Shown in pieces: positions 45,258-54,227 of a DNA stretch of 64,000 nt. The position numbers and the translations under genes are program-made. The notes under the pieces are model-generated. The model made no database searches and was not told the origin of the DNA. It worked only from the letters and a program-made list of their open reading frames with translations. The DNA is from Leptolyngbya sp. SIO1E4 (GTDB taxonomy: Bacteria; Cyanobacteriota; Cyanobacteriia; Phormidesmidales; Phormidesmidaceae): NCBI GenBank assembly GCA_010672825.2, contig JAAHFU020000001.1, positions 1,302,001-1,366,000 on the forward strand, given 5' to 3'. Position 1 is the stretch's first letter, and each line of letters starts with the position of its first letter.

Positions 45258-47264
45258 CTATTGCAGATTGAGATTGATCAGGGCTTGAAAACGGGGATCT
45301 TCACGAAGCACATCCAAGCCTGGATCAGTTTGTGCGGCATTTTGAAAGGATGCTTCTAGGGCAAAAGCTTTTGTCAACTGCTTGAGTGCTTCATCCTGTT
45401 GACCTAAATGAGCCAAGGCTATCGCTTTACGATAAAGCGCGCCAGGATAATTGGGGTCAACGTCAAGGGCAGCGTTAAAAGCAGTCAATGCTTCCTCATA
45501 ACGGCCTAAAAGCAGTAGTGTATGCCCTTTTTGATCCAGTGATGTATGGAGATCTGGTTGAATCTTAAGGGCGGCGTTAACGGTGTTAAGCGCCTCTTCA
45601 TAACGCCCTAGAATCATTAATGAAACACCTTTGTTCTCAAGCGCGTCTAGCAAGTCTGGTTGAATCTCCAGAGCACTGTCGAAAGCGGCTAGCGCCTCCT
45701 CATGGCGGCCTAATTGCCCCAGGGCAACCCCTTTGTCATGAATTGCCAGGGGCAGATCTGACTTGATGTTAAGGGCCGCGTCAAAGGCTGAGATCGCCGC
45801 CTCCAAACGGCCCAAGTTCAGCAGTGCAGACCCTTTGTTGGAGAGCGCAACATAGGAGTCTGGCTTGAGGTTGAGGGCAGCATCGAAGAGAGCGATGGAT
45901 TCTTCATAACGGTTCAAATGATTCAGCGCCAAGCCTTTATTGTTGAGCGCTTCAGGATCCTCTGGCTGGATACTCAGGGCAGTGTCAAGGGTGGTAATGG
46001 CTTCCTGGTAGCGGCCTCCTGTGATTAGCGCAGCACCTTTGTTATTGAGCGCATCAAGATCATTGGGACTGATAGCAAGGGCAGCATTAAAAGTCGTAAT
46101 GGCTTCCTCATAGCGGCCTAATTGCAAGAGTGCATACCCTTTATTATTCAGGGCTAAGGGAAACTCTGGTTGGATGGAAAGAGCGGTATTAAGAGTGGTG
46201 ATGGCTTCCTCATAGCGACCTAACTGAAAGAGTGCATATCCTTTACTAGTTAAGGCTGAAGGGAACTCTGGCTGTCTCTGCAGGGCGGCATCGTAAGCGG
46301 CGATCGCGTCTTCGTAGGCGGAGATCAATAAATATGCACGCCCCTGGTAGAGAAAGGCAGTGCTTAAATTTAATCTTTCTGGCGGTTCTTGAACGTGTTC
46401 TACAGCAGAACCAAGGTAGGAAATCGCACCTTGCCAATCTGCAGCTAAGTATCGCGCTATTCCTGCACAAAAGAGTTTAAAGTAACCGATTTCAGAAGGA
46501 AGCTGAATCTCCATCGGCCAAGGGGTCGACGCAAACTCCAAAATAGTTTGCTTATTTATTTGTATATTCCCAACCAGACGATTATCGTCAGCTGTTGCCT
46601 GCAATTGCGGCAAATCTTTAGGGGGCTGTAGCATCTCGAAATTAACACGCACAGACATGAATTCCTGCGGCTTGCTAAACCAGCCCCAAATTAAGAGGTC
46701 GGCTTTGCCCTTATCTCCAAGGGTGCGCGCAACATCACTCCCTTCTGCTTCTGTAATGGTCTGGTTCAGAGCCTTTATCTGGACATCACTGTAGTCCTGT
46801 GTGGCGTCTCTTAGCTCGCTGAGAATAGTTTCCGTGACGTCATCATTTTGCTCGTCTGCTCCATCAAAATCAGCAACAAGAATCACGACCGCCTGATTGG
46901 ACGAAGGCTGAAACGGTAGCCAATGAGAGCATCCGGCAAGAATGAATAGGGGAATGACGATGCATCCTACTGTGGCATATCGCCGAATATGCTTGCGCCA
47001 TTGTTCGCGCTGGGCTTGTACCTGTTCTCGATTTTTCAGCTGGGCTCGGGTGCGTTTCCAGGGTGTGGCAGCCAAAAAACGAGTAGGGGTTTTCAAGCGG
47101 GCATCGTTGAGAGCTGGGTTCCAAAAACGAGCGTAGTAACCGCACATAACCCACAGCAGCCCTGCCCCCAGCGCGAGCCACAGTGTTGTGGTTGAGTCGG
47201 TATTGCCCTGTACCCGTTGAATGAAATCGATGACGATTGGGATTGCCCCAAGCAAAACAGTCAT
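45258..47264 (-). CDS. Membrane TPR protein with an N-terminal FlgO/TolB-like domain
   Basis: 668 residues. Two membrane segments (about 26-48, TTTLWLALGAGLLWVMCGYY, and about 97-115, VGCIVIPLFILAGC) flank a basic loop. Residues about 120-220 (VVILVADFDGADEQNDDVTE, then ADLLIWGWFS) resemble the nucleotide-free TolB N-terminal/FlgO-type fold; this is a weak resemblance. Ten TPR units follow (about 285-640), consensus ALNNKGxALxxLGRYEEAI, and a closing LREDPRFQALI. Its TPR consensus differs from that of the 40-kb gene, so they are not recent copies. Function unknown; likely a protein-interaction scaffold. Confidence 0.85.
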   Translation of the reverse strand: MTVLLGAIPIVIDFIQRVQGNTDSTTTLWLALGAGLLWVMCGYYARFWNPALNDARLKTPTRFLAATPWKRTRAQLKNREQVQAQREQWRKHIRRYATVGCIVIPLFILAGCSHWLPFQPSSNQAVVILVADFDGADEQNDDVTETILSELRDATQDYSDVQIKALNQTITEAEGSDVARTLGDKGKADLLIWGWFSKPQEFMSVRVNFEMLQPPKDLPQLQATADDNRLVGNIQINKQTILEFASTPWPMEIQLPSEIGYFKLFCAGIARYLAADWQGAISYLGSAVEHVQEPPERLNLSTAFLYQGRAYLLISAYEDAIAAYDAALQRQPEFPSALTSKGYALFQLGRYEEAITTLNTALSIQPEFPLALNNKGYALLQLGRYEEAITTFNAALAISPNDLDALNNKGAALITGGRYQEAITTLDTALSIQPEDPEALNNKGLALNHLNRYEESIALFDAALNLKPDSYVALSNKGSALLNLGRLEAAISAFDAALNIKSDLPLAIHDKGVALGQLGRHEEALAAFDSALEIQPDLLDALENKGVSLMILGRYEEALNTVNAALKIQPDLHTSLDQKGHTLLLLGRYEEALTAFNAALDVDPNYPGALYRKAIALAHLGQQDEALKQLTKAFALEASFQNAAQTDPGLDVLREDPRFQALINLNLQ

Positions 47265-47480
47265 ACTGTTGCAACCTGCTTTAGGAATTTCAGGAACTCA
47301 TGGGTAATTTCATGACTACCGTCAATCTAGCCTGACCGTTTGGCAAGGGCAGGACGGGTTCACGATTATCCATAAAAGCTCTGCAGTATTGACGCATGCG
47401 GCGATGGGGCTATGCAGCATAACCTCCACGTCAAGGCTGACGCACCTGATTAGCGCGGTCTGGGGGCATCAGCCCTGATG

Positions 47481-48830
47481 TTAAGGGGGTGCTTGAGCAA
47501 GGTTGCGGAAGCGGGTGTATTGGGGTTCAAACAGCAGCTTGACAGTCCCCGTGGGGCCGTTGCGGTGCTTGGTGATGATGATTTCAGTAATGCCGCGATC
47601 GGGCGTATCCGGATCGTAGTACTCTTCGCGATACAGCATCATGATCAAATCGGCATCCTGCTCAATAGATCCACTTTCCCTTAAATCGCTCATCATGGGG
47701 CGCTTGTTTGTGCGCGACTCAACGCCCCGGCTAAGCTGGGAAAGGGCAATGATCGGAGCATTCAGTTCGCGGGCGAGTCCTTTGAGCGATCGCGTAATTT
47801 TCGACAACTCCTGGACGCGATTGTCACTGCTGCCTTCCATCAGCTGCAGATAGTCAATCAAGATCAGCCCCAGCGCTCCTCCCTGTTCGGCCTGCAGTCG
47901 CCGCGCCTTCGATCTCATTTCCGCAACCCCAATGTTCGGCGTATCGTCAATAAAGATGGGCATTTCAGACAGGTTATTGATGCCCTGCCCCAGTACCGTC
48001 CATTCATTCGGGTTGAGGCGTCCGGTGCGGAGCCGACTCGTTTCTAGCCCTAACTCACTGGAGAGCAGACGATACACCAACTGCTGCTTAGACATTTCTA
48101 GACTGAAGATCGCGATCGGCAGCTTTTGAGCATCTGCGATATTACGAGCAATATTAAGCACGAAAGCCGTCTTGCCCATTGACGGCCTGCCAGCAGCAAT
48201 AATTAGGTCAGAGCGCTGAAATCCCTGGGTCATTGCATCCAGGTCGTAAAAGCTGCAGGGCACGCCCGGCAAGACCAGACCTTCGGCCCGCTGTTCAATT
48301 TCAGAAAAGGTTTCGATCAGAATATCGGCAGTTGAGCTCAGGGCTTGCTGAGGACGGTCTTGGGTGATAGCAAACAGCTTTTGCTCGGCTTCGTCTAGAC
48401 ACCGTTCTAAGGACGTGTCTGCTTCAAACCCCAGTTGAGAAATTTCACCTCCAATCTGAATCAGTCGCCGCCGCATAAACTTTTCCATCACCAGGGCAGC
48501 GTACTGGTCAATGTTCGCGGCGCTGAGGGTGCGGTCTACCAGCTGTGCGATGCGGCTCTGTCCGCCTACTTTTTCCAGCAGGTCGTGATCTTTCAGCCAG
48601 GTCGTGACCGTCATCAGATCGGTGGGCAGTCCTTTGCTATTAAGGTCCACCGCAGCTCGGTAGATGGTTTTATGGGCACTGATATAAAACGCATCGGGGT
48701 TCAGCACTTCCATCACCCGACCGATCGCCTCAGGATCCAATAAAACACCGCCCAAAATAGCTTCCTCAGCCTCTACATTTTGGGGCGGCAAGCGATCGCT
48801 ATAGGTCTGAAAATCAAGCTTCTGAACCAT
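47481..48830 (-). CDS. dnaB: Replicative DNA helicase DnaB
   Basis: 449 residues from ATG 48830 (MVQKLDFQTYSDRLPPQNVE). The longer frame to 48911 adds 27 residues outside the family. The N-terminal domain has PQNVEAEEAILGGVLL, and the RecA core has Walker A GRPSMGKTAF, then FSLEMSKQQLVYRLL, Walker B LILIDYLQLM, and the C-terminal DLRESGSIEQDADLIMMLYR. DnaB unwinds DNA at the fork as a hexamer. There is no intein, which is worth noting because DnaB inteins are common in cyanobacteria. Confidence 0.97.
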   Translation of the reverse strand: MVQKLDFQTYSDRLPPQNVEAEEAILGGVLLDPEAIGRVMEVLNPDAFYISAHKTIYRAAVDLNSKGLPTDLMTVTTWLKDHDLLEKVGGQSRIAQLVDRTLSAANIDQYAALVMEKFMRRRLIQIGGEISQLGFEADTSLERCLDEAEQKLFAITQDRPQQALSSTADILIETFSEIEQRAEGLVLPGVPCSFYDLDAMTQGFQRSDLIIAAGRPSMGKTAFVLNIARNIADAQKLPIAIFSLEMSKQQLVYRLLSSELGLETSRLRTGRLNPNEWTVLGQGINNLSEMPIFIDDTPNIGVAEMRSKARRLQAEQGGALGLILIDYLQLMEGSSDNRVQELSKITRSLKGLARELNAPIIALSQLSRGVESRTNKRPMMSDLRESGSIEQDADLIMMLYREEYYDPDTPDRGITEIIITKHRNGPTGTVKLLFEPQYTRFRNLAQAPP

Positions 48831-48924
48831 CCGTGTCTCCGCAACAAACGATGGGTACCCATTACCGTAACGGATCGCTTTATCGAATGGGGAAGTTTGT
48901 AAAACGAACAACGCCCAAAAAGAG

Positions 48925-50247
48925 CTACAACCGATTCCTGGCTTTCATCCGTAAATAGTCATCTATCAGTGGTTCCGTAATTTGATTGGCAGGAGCATCC
49001 AGTACAAGCACCCCGCCCTGCTTGAGCTGGGCAAAAGCGACCTGGCGTTGTTCTAGCAGGTCAAGGGCGACGGCGCGACTGTAGGCTGCAGGGACCTCTG
49101 AGGCGAACTGATGGGCTTGGTGATCTACCTGGGGGTCGCGCAGGGTGACACAGAAAGGCAGATGACGCGCCTTGAGACGGGTGAGGGCGGTGAGCAGTTC
49201 TGCGGAGGCGGTTTGATCCACAATGTCGGTGATGACAACGACGAGGGCACGGCGGTGCTGCTGGGTGGCAACTTTGGTGACGGCCCCTAAATAATCAGAC
49301 TCTAGCAGCACAGGCTGGAGGGGGGTGAGTTTTTCGATCAGGTGCTGCAGATGTTGTCGTCCCCCTGTGGGCGGAATCCAGGTCTGCATCTCGCGATCAA
49401 ACACGCCAACACCGACGCGATCGCCCCGATGCAGCCCCGCCATCGCTAGAGACAGGGTTGCATTTAAACCCCAGTCAAACCGAGATAGCGCGTTGACCTG
49501 CGCCGTCATCAGCCGTCCTCGATCTAACAGGATGATGAGCGACTGTTCCCGCTCCGGTTCCAGCACCCTGATCAAAGGGGTACTGCGGCGGGCCGTCGCC
49601 TTCCAGTCAATCAGGCGAGGGTCGTCCCCAATGCTATATTCCCGCAGTTCGGCAAACTCGGTGCCGATGCCAATTCGTTTACGCTGGCGCAAATTCCCCG
49701 TAGACTGAATCGCCAGCTGAATTGAGAGCGATCGCAACCCGACCAAATCAGGATATACCGCAACCGTTTGAGCCGCCGGAACCGTCCAACTGCGCCAAGC
49801 CAACCCCCAAGGCCCCCGTTGCCGCACCTGCAAATCCCCCCACTGATATTCCCCCCGCTTGCCAGGAAACACATGATACGTCAGCGTTTGGGTCGTCTTG
49901 GCCGGACAGGTCAGGGCCAGGGGCATGGGAATCTCGTCGAATTCGGGAGGGTAGCGATCGTAAATCTGCAGCATAGCAGCGGTTCTCGGGGCCGAAACCG
50001 TCAGCGTTACCGGGTTATCTCGCCCAATAGAAAGACGCGGCAGTTTTTCTCGCCGAACGATCGCCCGCTGTGCCCCCCTGACCTGGATACCATCTATCAG
50101 CATCAGCATGAATACTGCACCATCAAAGAGCAGCATTGCCCCCAGGGGAGCGGAGACGGGATTTTCGGAGGGGGCCAAGGCATTCAGGAGGGTGGCGATC
50201 GTCCCCCCTATCACTAACAGCCCATACAGCCTGAGAGTTGGGGTCAT
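48925..50247 (-). CDS. DUF58 domain protein of the MoxR operon
   Basis: About 440 residues from ATG 50247; the frame extends to 50268. Two N-terminal membrane helices (LRLYGLLVIGGTIATLLNAL and LLFDGAVFMLMLIDGI), a beta-rich section, then the DUF58 core EFAELREYSIGDDPRLIDWK and a von Willebrand A-like region (LIILLDRGRLM) whose metal-site serines are replaced. DUF58 proteins accompany MoxR AAA ATPases and are thought to be adaptors or clients. It is the last gene of the four-gene operon, 25 bp after moxR. Confidence 0.88.
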   Translation of the reverse strand: MTPTLRLYGLLVIGGTIATLLNALAPSENPVSAPLGAMLLFDGAVFMLMLIDGIQVRGAQRAIVRREKLPRLSIGRDNPVTLTVSAPRTAAMLQIYDRYPPEFDEIPMPLALTCPAKTTQTLTYHVFPGKRGEYQWGDLQVRQRGPWGLAWRSWTVPAAQTVAVYPDLVGLRSLSIQLAIQSTGNLRQRKRIGIGTEFAELREYSIGDDPRLIDWKATARRSTPLIRVLEPEREQSLIILLDRGRLMTAQVNALSRFDWGLNATLSLAMAGLHRGDRVGVGVFDREMQTWIPPTGGRQHLQHLIEKLTPLQPVLLESDYLGAVTKVATQQHRRALVVVITDIVDQTASAELLTALTRLKARHLPFCVTLRDPQVDHQAHQFASEVPAAYSRAVALDLLEQRQVAFAQLKQGGVLVLDAPANQITEPLIDDYLRMKARNRL

Positions 50248-50272
50248 CGTTATGATTCTGGCTGACACAACA

Positions 50273-51223
50273 TTACCGAGGCACCGCCACTTGCTTAAGG
50301 AGGGTCATGATGACTCCATGGGTGGTGAGACCATCGAGCTGCGCTTCAGGCCCCAAAATTAGGCGATGGCGCAGCAGGGGCAGGGCCACAGCTTTGACAT
50401 TGTCGGGGGTGACGTAATCTTGCCCTTGCAGCCAGGCATGGGCCTTGCTGGCCTGCAGCCAACTCACAGCAGAACGGGGCGAGGCCCCTAGCGACAAGTC
50501 GGGAGACTGCCGGGTCTTCTGAATCAGCGCCAGCAGATAGTCCAGAATATGCTCTTGAACTTTGACAGCCCTCACTGCCTGGCGCGCAGCCAAAATATCT
50601 TTGTCCTGCAGGAGTGCTGTCAGGGTCTGAATATTGAGTTGCCGCGCCTCAAACCCAGATTGGCTATTCTGCAGCATTTGTTTCTCAGCTTGAGGGACTG
50701 GATAGTCCACCACTAGTTTGAAAAGGAAGCGATCGAGTTGCGCTTCTGGTAAAGGATAAGTGCCTTCAAATTCCAAGGAGTTTTGAGTCGCAATCACCCA
50801 AAATAAATCGGGTAAAGGGTGACCAACCCCATCGAGGGTGACCTGCTGTTCCTCCATAGCCTCTAGCAGCGCGGCCTGGGTTTTAGGCGGGGTTCGGTTC
50901 ACCTCGTCGGCTAACAAGACCTGGGTAAAGACTGGCCCTCGCTTGAGCGTGAAGTCACGGGTATTCAGGTCAAAAACGTTCGTTCCCAAAATGTCAGACG
51001 GCAAAATGTCGGGGGTGAGCTGAATACGGCAAAAATCTGCCTGGATCAGCCGAGCAAGGACTTTTACCATCAGGGTTTTGCCCGTCCCAGGAACCCCTTC
51101 CAAAATGACATGGCCGTTGGACAACAGGGCTACCAGCAGCTGATCGACGATCGCGCTCTGACCGACTACCACTTTCCCAAGGGTATGGCCGATTTGCTTG
51201 ATCTGCGTTTGCAATTCATTCAT
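50273..51223 (-). CDS. MoxR-family AAA+ ATPase
   Basis: 316 residues. Walker A GVPGTGKT (43-50), Walker [21 protein letters not shown] with Asp106/Glu107, and sensor 1 [20 protein letters not shown] identify the MoxR (AAA_3) group. These ATPases act as chaperones that help assemble or activate membrane or secreted complexes, often with vWA-domain partners. It is third in the operon DUF4129-DUF4350-MoxR-DUF58, whose other three products are membrane proteins. Confidence 0.94.
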   Translation of the reverse strand: MNELQTQIKQIGHTLGKVVVGQSAIVDQLLVALLSNGHVILEGVPGTGKTLMVKVLARLIQADFCRIQLTPDILPSDILGTNVFDLNTRDFTLKRGPVFTQVLLADEVNRTPPKTQAALLEAMEEQQVTLDGVGHPLPDLFWVIATQNSLEFEGTYPLPEAQLDRFLFKLVVDYPVPQAEKQMLQNSQSGFEARQLNIQTLTALLQDKDILAARQAVRAVKVQEHILDYLLALIQKTRQSPDLSLGASPRSAVSWLQASKAHAWLQGQDYVTPDNVKAVALPLLRHRLILGPEAQLDGLTTHGVIMTLLKQVAVPR

Positions 51224-51280
51224 CCTGTGGGTTCCTGGGGTAACAACTGATGGGGTAACGACTCAAACAACGCCATTCAA

Positions 51281-52405
51281 CTATCGCAGCGGCGTCTGAC
51301 GAATACGATGGAGCTTTGTCAGCCACTGCTTTAATGTGTGATCTGGCTGCTTAGTACCTCGCTCTAGCGGGGTGAGCAATGGGGCCAGGGTTTGGCCTGA
51401 CTGCCCCGTCTGTTGCATCCAGGCCTCCTGCAGAGCTGCATCATTCACGCTGGTATGATTCAACCCCAGGGATTTTTGCAGCGACAGTCGCTCAGCCTTA
51501 GCAATCATATCTACTAAAAAAGAGGTGCTTTCCGCTTTATAGAGCACCGCTGCTAATGCCTCGATGTAGGCCTGGCTATTATCCACTTGCGGTGCTTTGA
51601 TCGGGGTCAAATTCCCGAGGCGTCGATTGTGCGACACCAGTAACAGCCCTAACAAAATCATCAGCTGAATGACCGCAATTTTAAGCGGCGTTCTTGACAA
51701 GTAAGCTCCCCAGCTACTCACCACTTCCTCCACAATGACATCAGCAGCTTTATGGCCATGGAGATATTCATCAACCCAGAGAGTGCCACCGCTCTGGCTC
51801 ATCAAATCTGCTAGAAAGGCATAATTGCCGGGCTCGTCGAGATAGGCATTGGCCGCCAGGTGAGGAGTCACGGCAAAATAAGCGGCTCCGCCTTCCTCCA
51901 CTGAGTTGTTTCGCCAAAGGACAGCCCCATAATCATCCCCGAGTAGCCTACGGTCATTTTCAACCGGAGAACGCCGCCGGGTTTTGATCACCACCTCTCC
52001 CTGAGGGCTCTCTTGTTGAGTCGTGAAGGGTGCCGCAGTGATGTTCTCAGAGATGCCCAAGATAACCACGGTGTTGCCTGCGGCTAACCAGTCTTGCATC
52101 CACGATTGGGACTCAGCGACGTAGGGGCCCACCAGCCCAGAATGAACGCGCAGTAACGTTGCAGGTTCTGCAGCGGCTTGAGCCACCAAATCGTCAATGG
52201 GCCGTTGCCAGCGCTGTACTGGTAGACCCTGCTCCTCCATATAGCGATACCAGCCTAGATACCCCTCAGGTGCTCGGTTAAAGGTAGAACCACTGTTTTT
52301 TTGGCCGGTGGCGGGGGCCAAGATTATCAGCAATAAGAAGAGGATGACTAACGCTACGATGCCGATGCGGAGATACCGATTGGAGAACGACACAGAAGGG
52401 GTCAT
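51281..52405 (-). CDS. DUF4350 domain membrane protein
   Basis: 374 residues. One N-terminal helix (IGIVALVILFLLLIILAPAT), an outside domain of about 220 residues with NRAPEGYLGWYRYMEEQGLPV and WVDEYLHGH, a second helix (LKIAVIQLMILLGLLLVSH) and a cytoplasmic tail of about 110 residues with NSQAYIEALAAVLYKA. This is the DUF4350 layout usual in MoxR clusters. Its start overlaps the end of the DUF4129 gene by ATGA. Confidence 0.88.
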   Translation of the reverse strand: MTPSVSFSNRYLRIGIVALVILFLLLIILAPATGQKNSGSTFNRAPEGYLGWYRYMEEQGLPVQRWQRPIDDLVAQAAAEPATLLRVHSGLVGPYVAESQSWMQDWLAAGNTVVILGISENITAAPFTTQQESPQGEVVIKTRRRSPVENDRRLLGDDYGAVLWRNNSVEEGGAAYFAVTPHLAANAYLDEPGNYAFLADLMSQSGGTLWVDEYLHGHKAADVIVEEVVSSWGAYLSRTPLKIAVIQLMILLGLLLVSHNRRLGNLTPIKAPQVDNSQAYIEALAAVLYKAESTSFLVDMIAKAERLSLQKSLGLNHTSVNDAALQEAWMQQTGQSGQTLAPLLTPLERGTKQPDHTLKQWLTKLHRIRQTPLR

Positions 52406-52989
52406 CGGTTTTCAATCTCCTGATAGGCTTGGCGGCAACGGTGGAGGTTTTCAGCGGTCAGGGGAGCAGCGCCAAAGTGAGAGCGCTCGTGGGTGCGAAT
52501 CAAGAGCTGTAGTGGCCGGGGTTGCTTAAGGGTTTGAATGGCCTGCAAATATTCCCCGTCGGTACGACTGAACTGATGGGAAATCCAGTCGCGCTCGTGG
52601 AGGAGTTGTAAAGCCGCCAAATAAATGGCTCGACAGGCTTCTTGCCAATTCCGTTGTTGCTCAAACCGCTGGGCCTGGCGCATCCAGTCAGCAGCCGTTC
52701 GCGCTGGTGGTGGGTGCACAGTTTGTACGTGCAGCTGGCTTTGAGGGAGCTGAGCCCGGTTCATGAGATAGCGGTCGACGAGTTGTACCAGTACCCAGGC
52801 TAGCCACAGGACTCCCCCAATAACCGCAAGCCCTAATAAGAACCTACCTATCCAAGGCGGGTATTCCCAACTGGGTAAGTCCGGCACGTCTGGAAACACT
52901 AGTTGGAGCCGTATCCACTCGGAAAGGTTCTTAGCCAGATGCCTGATTTGCCATGCCAAGCTACTGGTTTGAATGGATTCAGCAGTCAT
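52402..52989 (-). CDS. DUF4129 domain membrane protein
   Basis: 195 residues. A single membrane helix (FLLGLAVIGGVLWLAWVLVQL, about 68-88) separates a short N-terminal part from a helical cytoplasmic domain: AADWMRQAQRFEQQRNWQEA, CRAIYLAALQLLHERDW, FSRTDGEYLQAI and LIRTHERSHFG. This is the DUF4129 C-terminal pattern. It is the first gene of the MoxR operon and is translationally coupled to the DUF4350 gene. Confidence 0.87.
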   Translation of the reverse strand: MTAESIQTSSLAWQIRHLAKNLSEWIRLQLVFPDVPDLPSWEYPPWIGRFLLGLAVIGGVLWLAWVLVQLVDRYLMNRAQLPQSQLHVQTVHPPPARTAADWMRQAQRFEQQRNWQEACRAIYLAALQLLHERDWISHQFSRTDGEYLQAIQTLKQPRPLQLLIRTHERSHFGAAPLTAENLHRCRQAYQEIENR

Positions 52990-53270
52990 AGATCCTGTTT
53001 AAGGGGGATTGCACCCCTAATTTACTCAATGTCAGCCGCGATCGCCGCCCTGAGACAGGGGAAGTCTACAGGCAGCAACGAAGCGTAATCTTTTTATCCC
53101 TGCTCAGTGTCTATTGAGTAAAGTACTCACCCCCTACTGTTTATATTGGGTGGGAAACCTTTGATATACGGGCAGTCTGTATGATGAGTCAGTACGATAT
53201 CAGTATGCCTACCCCAATGCGCTGATATTGCTATCGCCAGCAGCGTTGCGGCATCTCAGCAGGTGCAGTG

Positions 53271-53321
53271 TTTCCCAGAGAGCGTTCTACATGCTTTTTC
53301 CCAGAGAGCGTTCTACACGCT
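53271..53321. repeat. Two-copy tandem repeat, 26-bp period
   Basis: TTTCCCAGAGAGCGTTCTAC followed by AYGCT occurs at 53271-53295 and 53297-53321 with one mismatch. It lies about 60 bp before the PRC-barrel gene, in a 392-bp divergent promoter region (52990-53381) with no other recognised feature. Confidence 0.85.
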
Positions 53322-53381
53322 ACAGGCAGCCGCTAGCGCATTGACATCTTTCTGCCTTTCGCTATAGTCCTGGAGTTTTTT

Positions 53382-54227
53382 ATGTCTGAGACTGATGTCA
53401 CCTCCATCCGTCAAAGTGAACTGCACAATCGCCTGGTCATCGATATTGAGACAACGGAAGAATTGGGCAAGCTCTCTCAGTTCCTCGTCGATGTTAAAAA
53501 TCATCAGCTCGAAGGGTTTGTCTGTCGGAGCGGTTTACTCGGACGGGAGCGCACCCCCATCCTTTGGGTTCAGATTGAGTCAATTGGGCAAGATAGCATT
53601 CTCGTGCGGCGCAGTGGTGGCATCATCACCGAGCGGTTTGATGAGGCCGTGGTTATCGATAAGCAGGCCGTTTGGACTGATACCGGCAACAATGTTGGTG
53701 CCTTAGTGGATTACTGCATTGAGCTGGAAACCGGCGCAATCACCCAATATTTGTTCACAGCGCCTGGCTGGCAAGGATTCACCGATGGTCTTTATCTCTT
53801 TCAGCCAGCAGCGGTTGTCAGTGTCGGCAAGAAGCGCATGATGGTGCGCCAAAGCACGTTAGAACAGGCCCCGCAGTTTATCCCAGGCGTGCAGGATCGA
53901 GTTGCCCAGGCCTTGCAGGAAGATTTGGAGCGGACTCGGCAAGATATGCAGGGAGCCATGAACAGCACTCAAGCCATGGCTGATCAGGTTCAACAACAGA
54001 CCCAAAAACTCACTGGGCAAGCGCGATCGCAATTCGGTCGAATGTTTGGCCAAGTCAAACAGCAGAGTAAAAAACTGCGATCGCAGGTCAATGATCGATT
54101 TGCTGATGCTGCTGCTAACCTGCAAAATCAGCAGCCGGGCAGAATTGAAGAAGCCTCTAGCACCACCATTGACATCGACTCTGAAGAAGTCTGGCCAGAG
54201 GACAGGGAAAACGCAAACTCTGACTAA
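53382..54227 (+). CDS. PRC-barrel domain protein with glutamine-rich coiled coil
   Basis: 281 residues. Two PRC-barrel-like units span about 8-85 (RLVIDIETTEELGKLSQFLV) and 90-160 (DTGNNVGALVDYCIELETG). A long hydrophilic helix follows (170-250; SMTQAM-like, QVQQQTQKLTGQARSQFGRM), rich in Gln and Lys, then an acidic end (DIDSEEVWPEDRE). Its second half unlike the 24-kb PRC protein is a coiled coil. Its stop overlaps the stop of the convergent TPR gene by 4 bp. Confidence 0.82.
   Translation: MSETDVTSIRQSELHNRLVIDIETTEELGKLSQFLVDVKNHQLEGFVCRSGLLGRERTPILWVQIESIGQDSILVRRSGGIITERFDEAVVIDKQAVWTDTGNNVGALVDYCIELETGAITQYLFTAPGWQGFTDGLYLFQPAAVVSVGKKRMMVRQSTLEQAPQFIPGVQDRVAQALQEDLERTRQDMQGAMNSTQAMADQVQQQTQKLTGQARSQFGRMFGQVKQQSKKLRSQVNDRFADAAANLQNQQPGRIEEASSTTIDIDSEEVWPEDRENANSD

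Noticed and set aside
47481-48830. DnaB intein, common in cyanobacteria
   Set aside because: The helicase is 449 residues with uninterrupted motifs, so there is no room for an intein.
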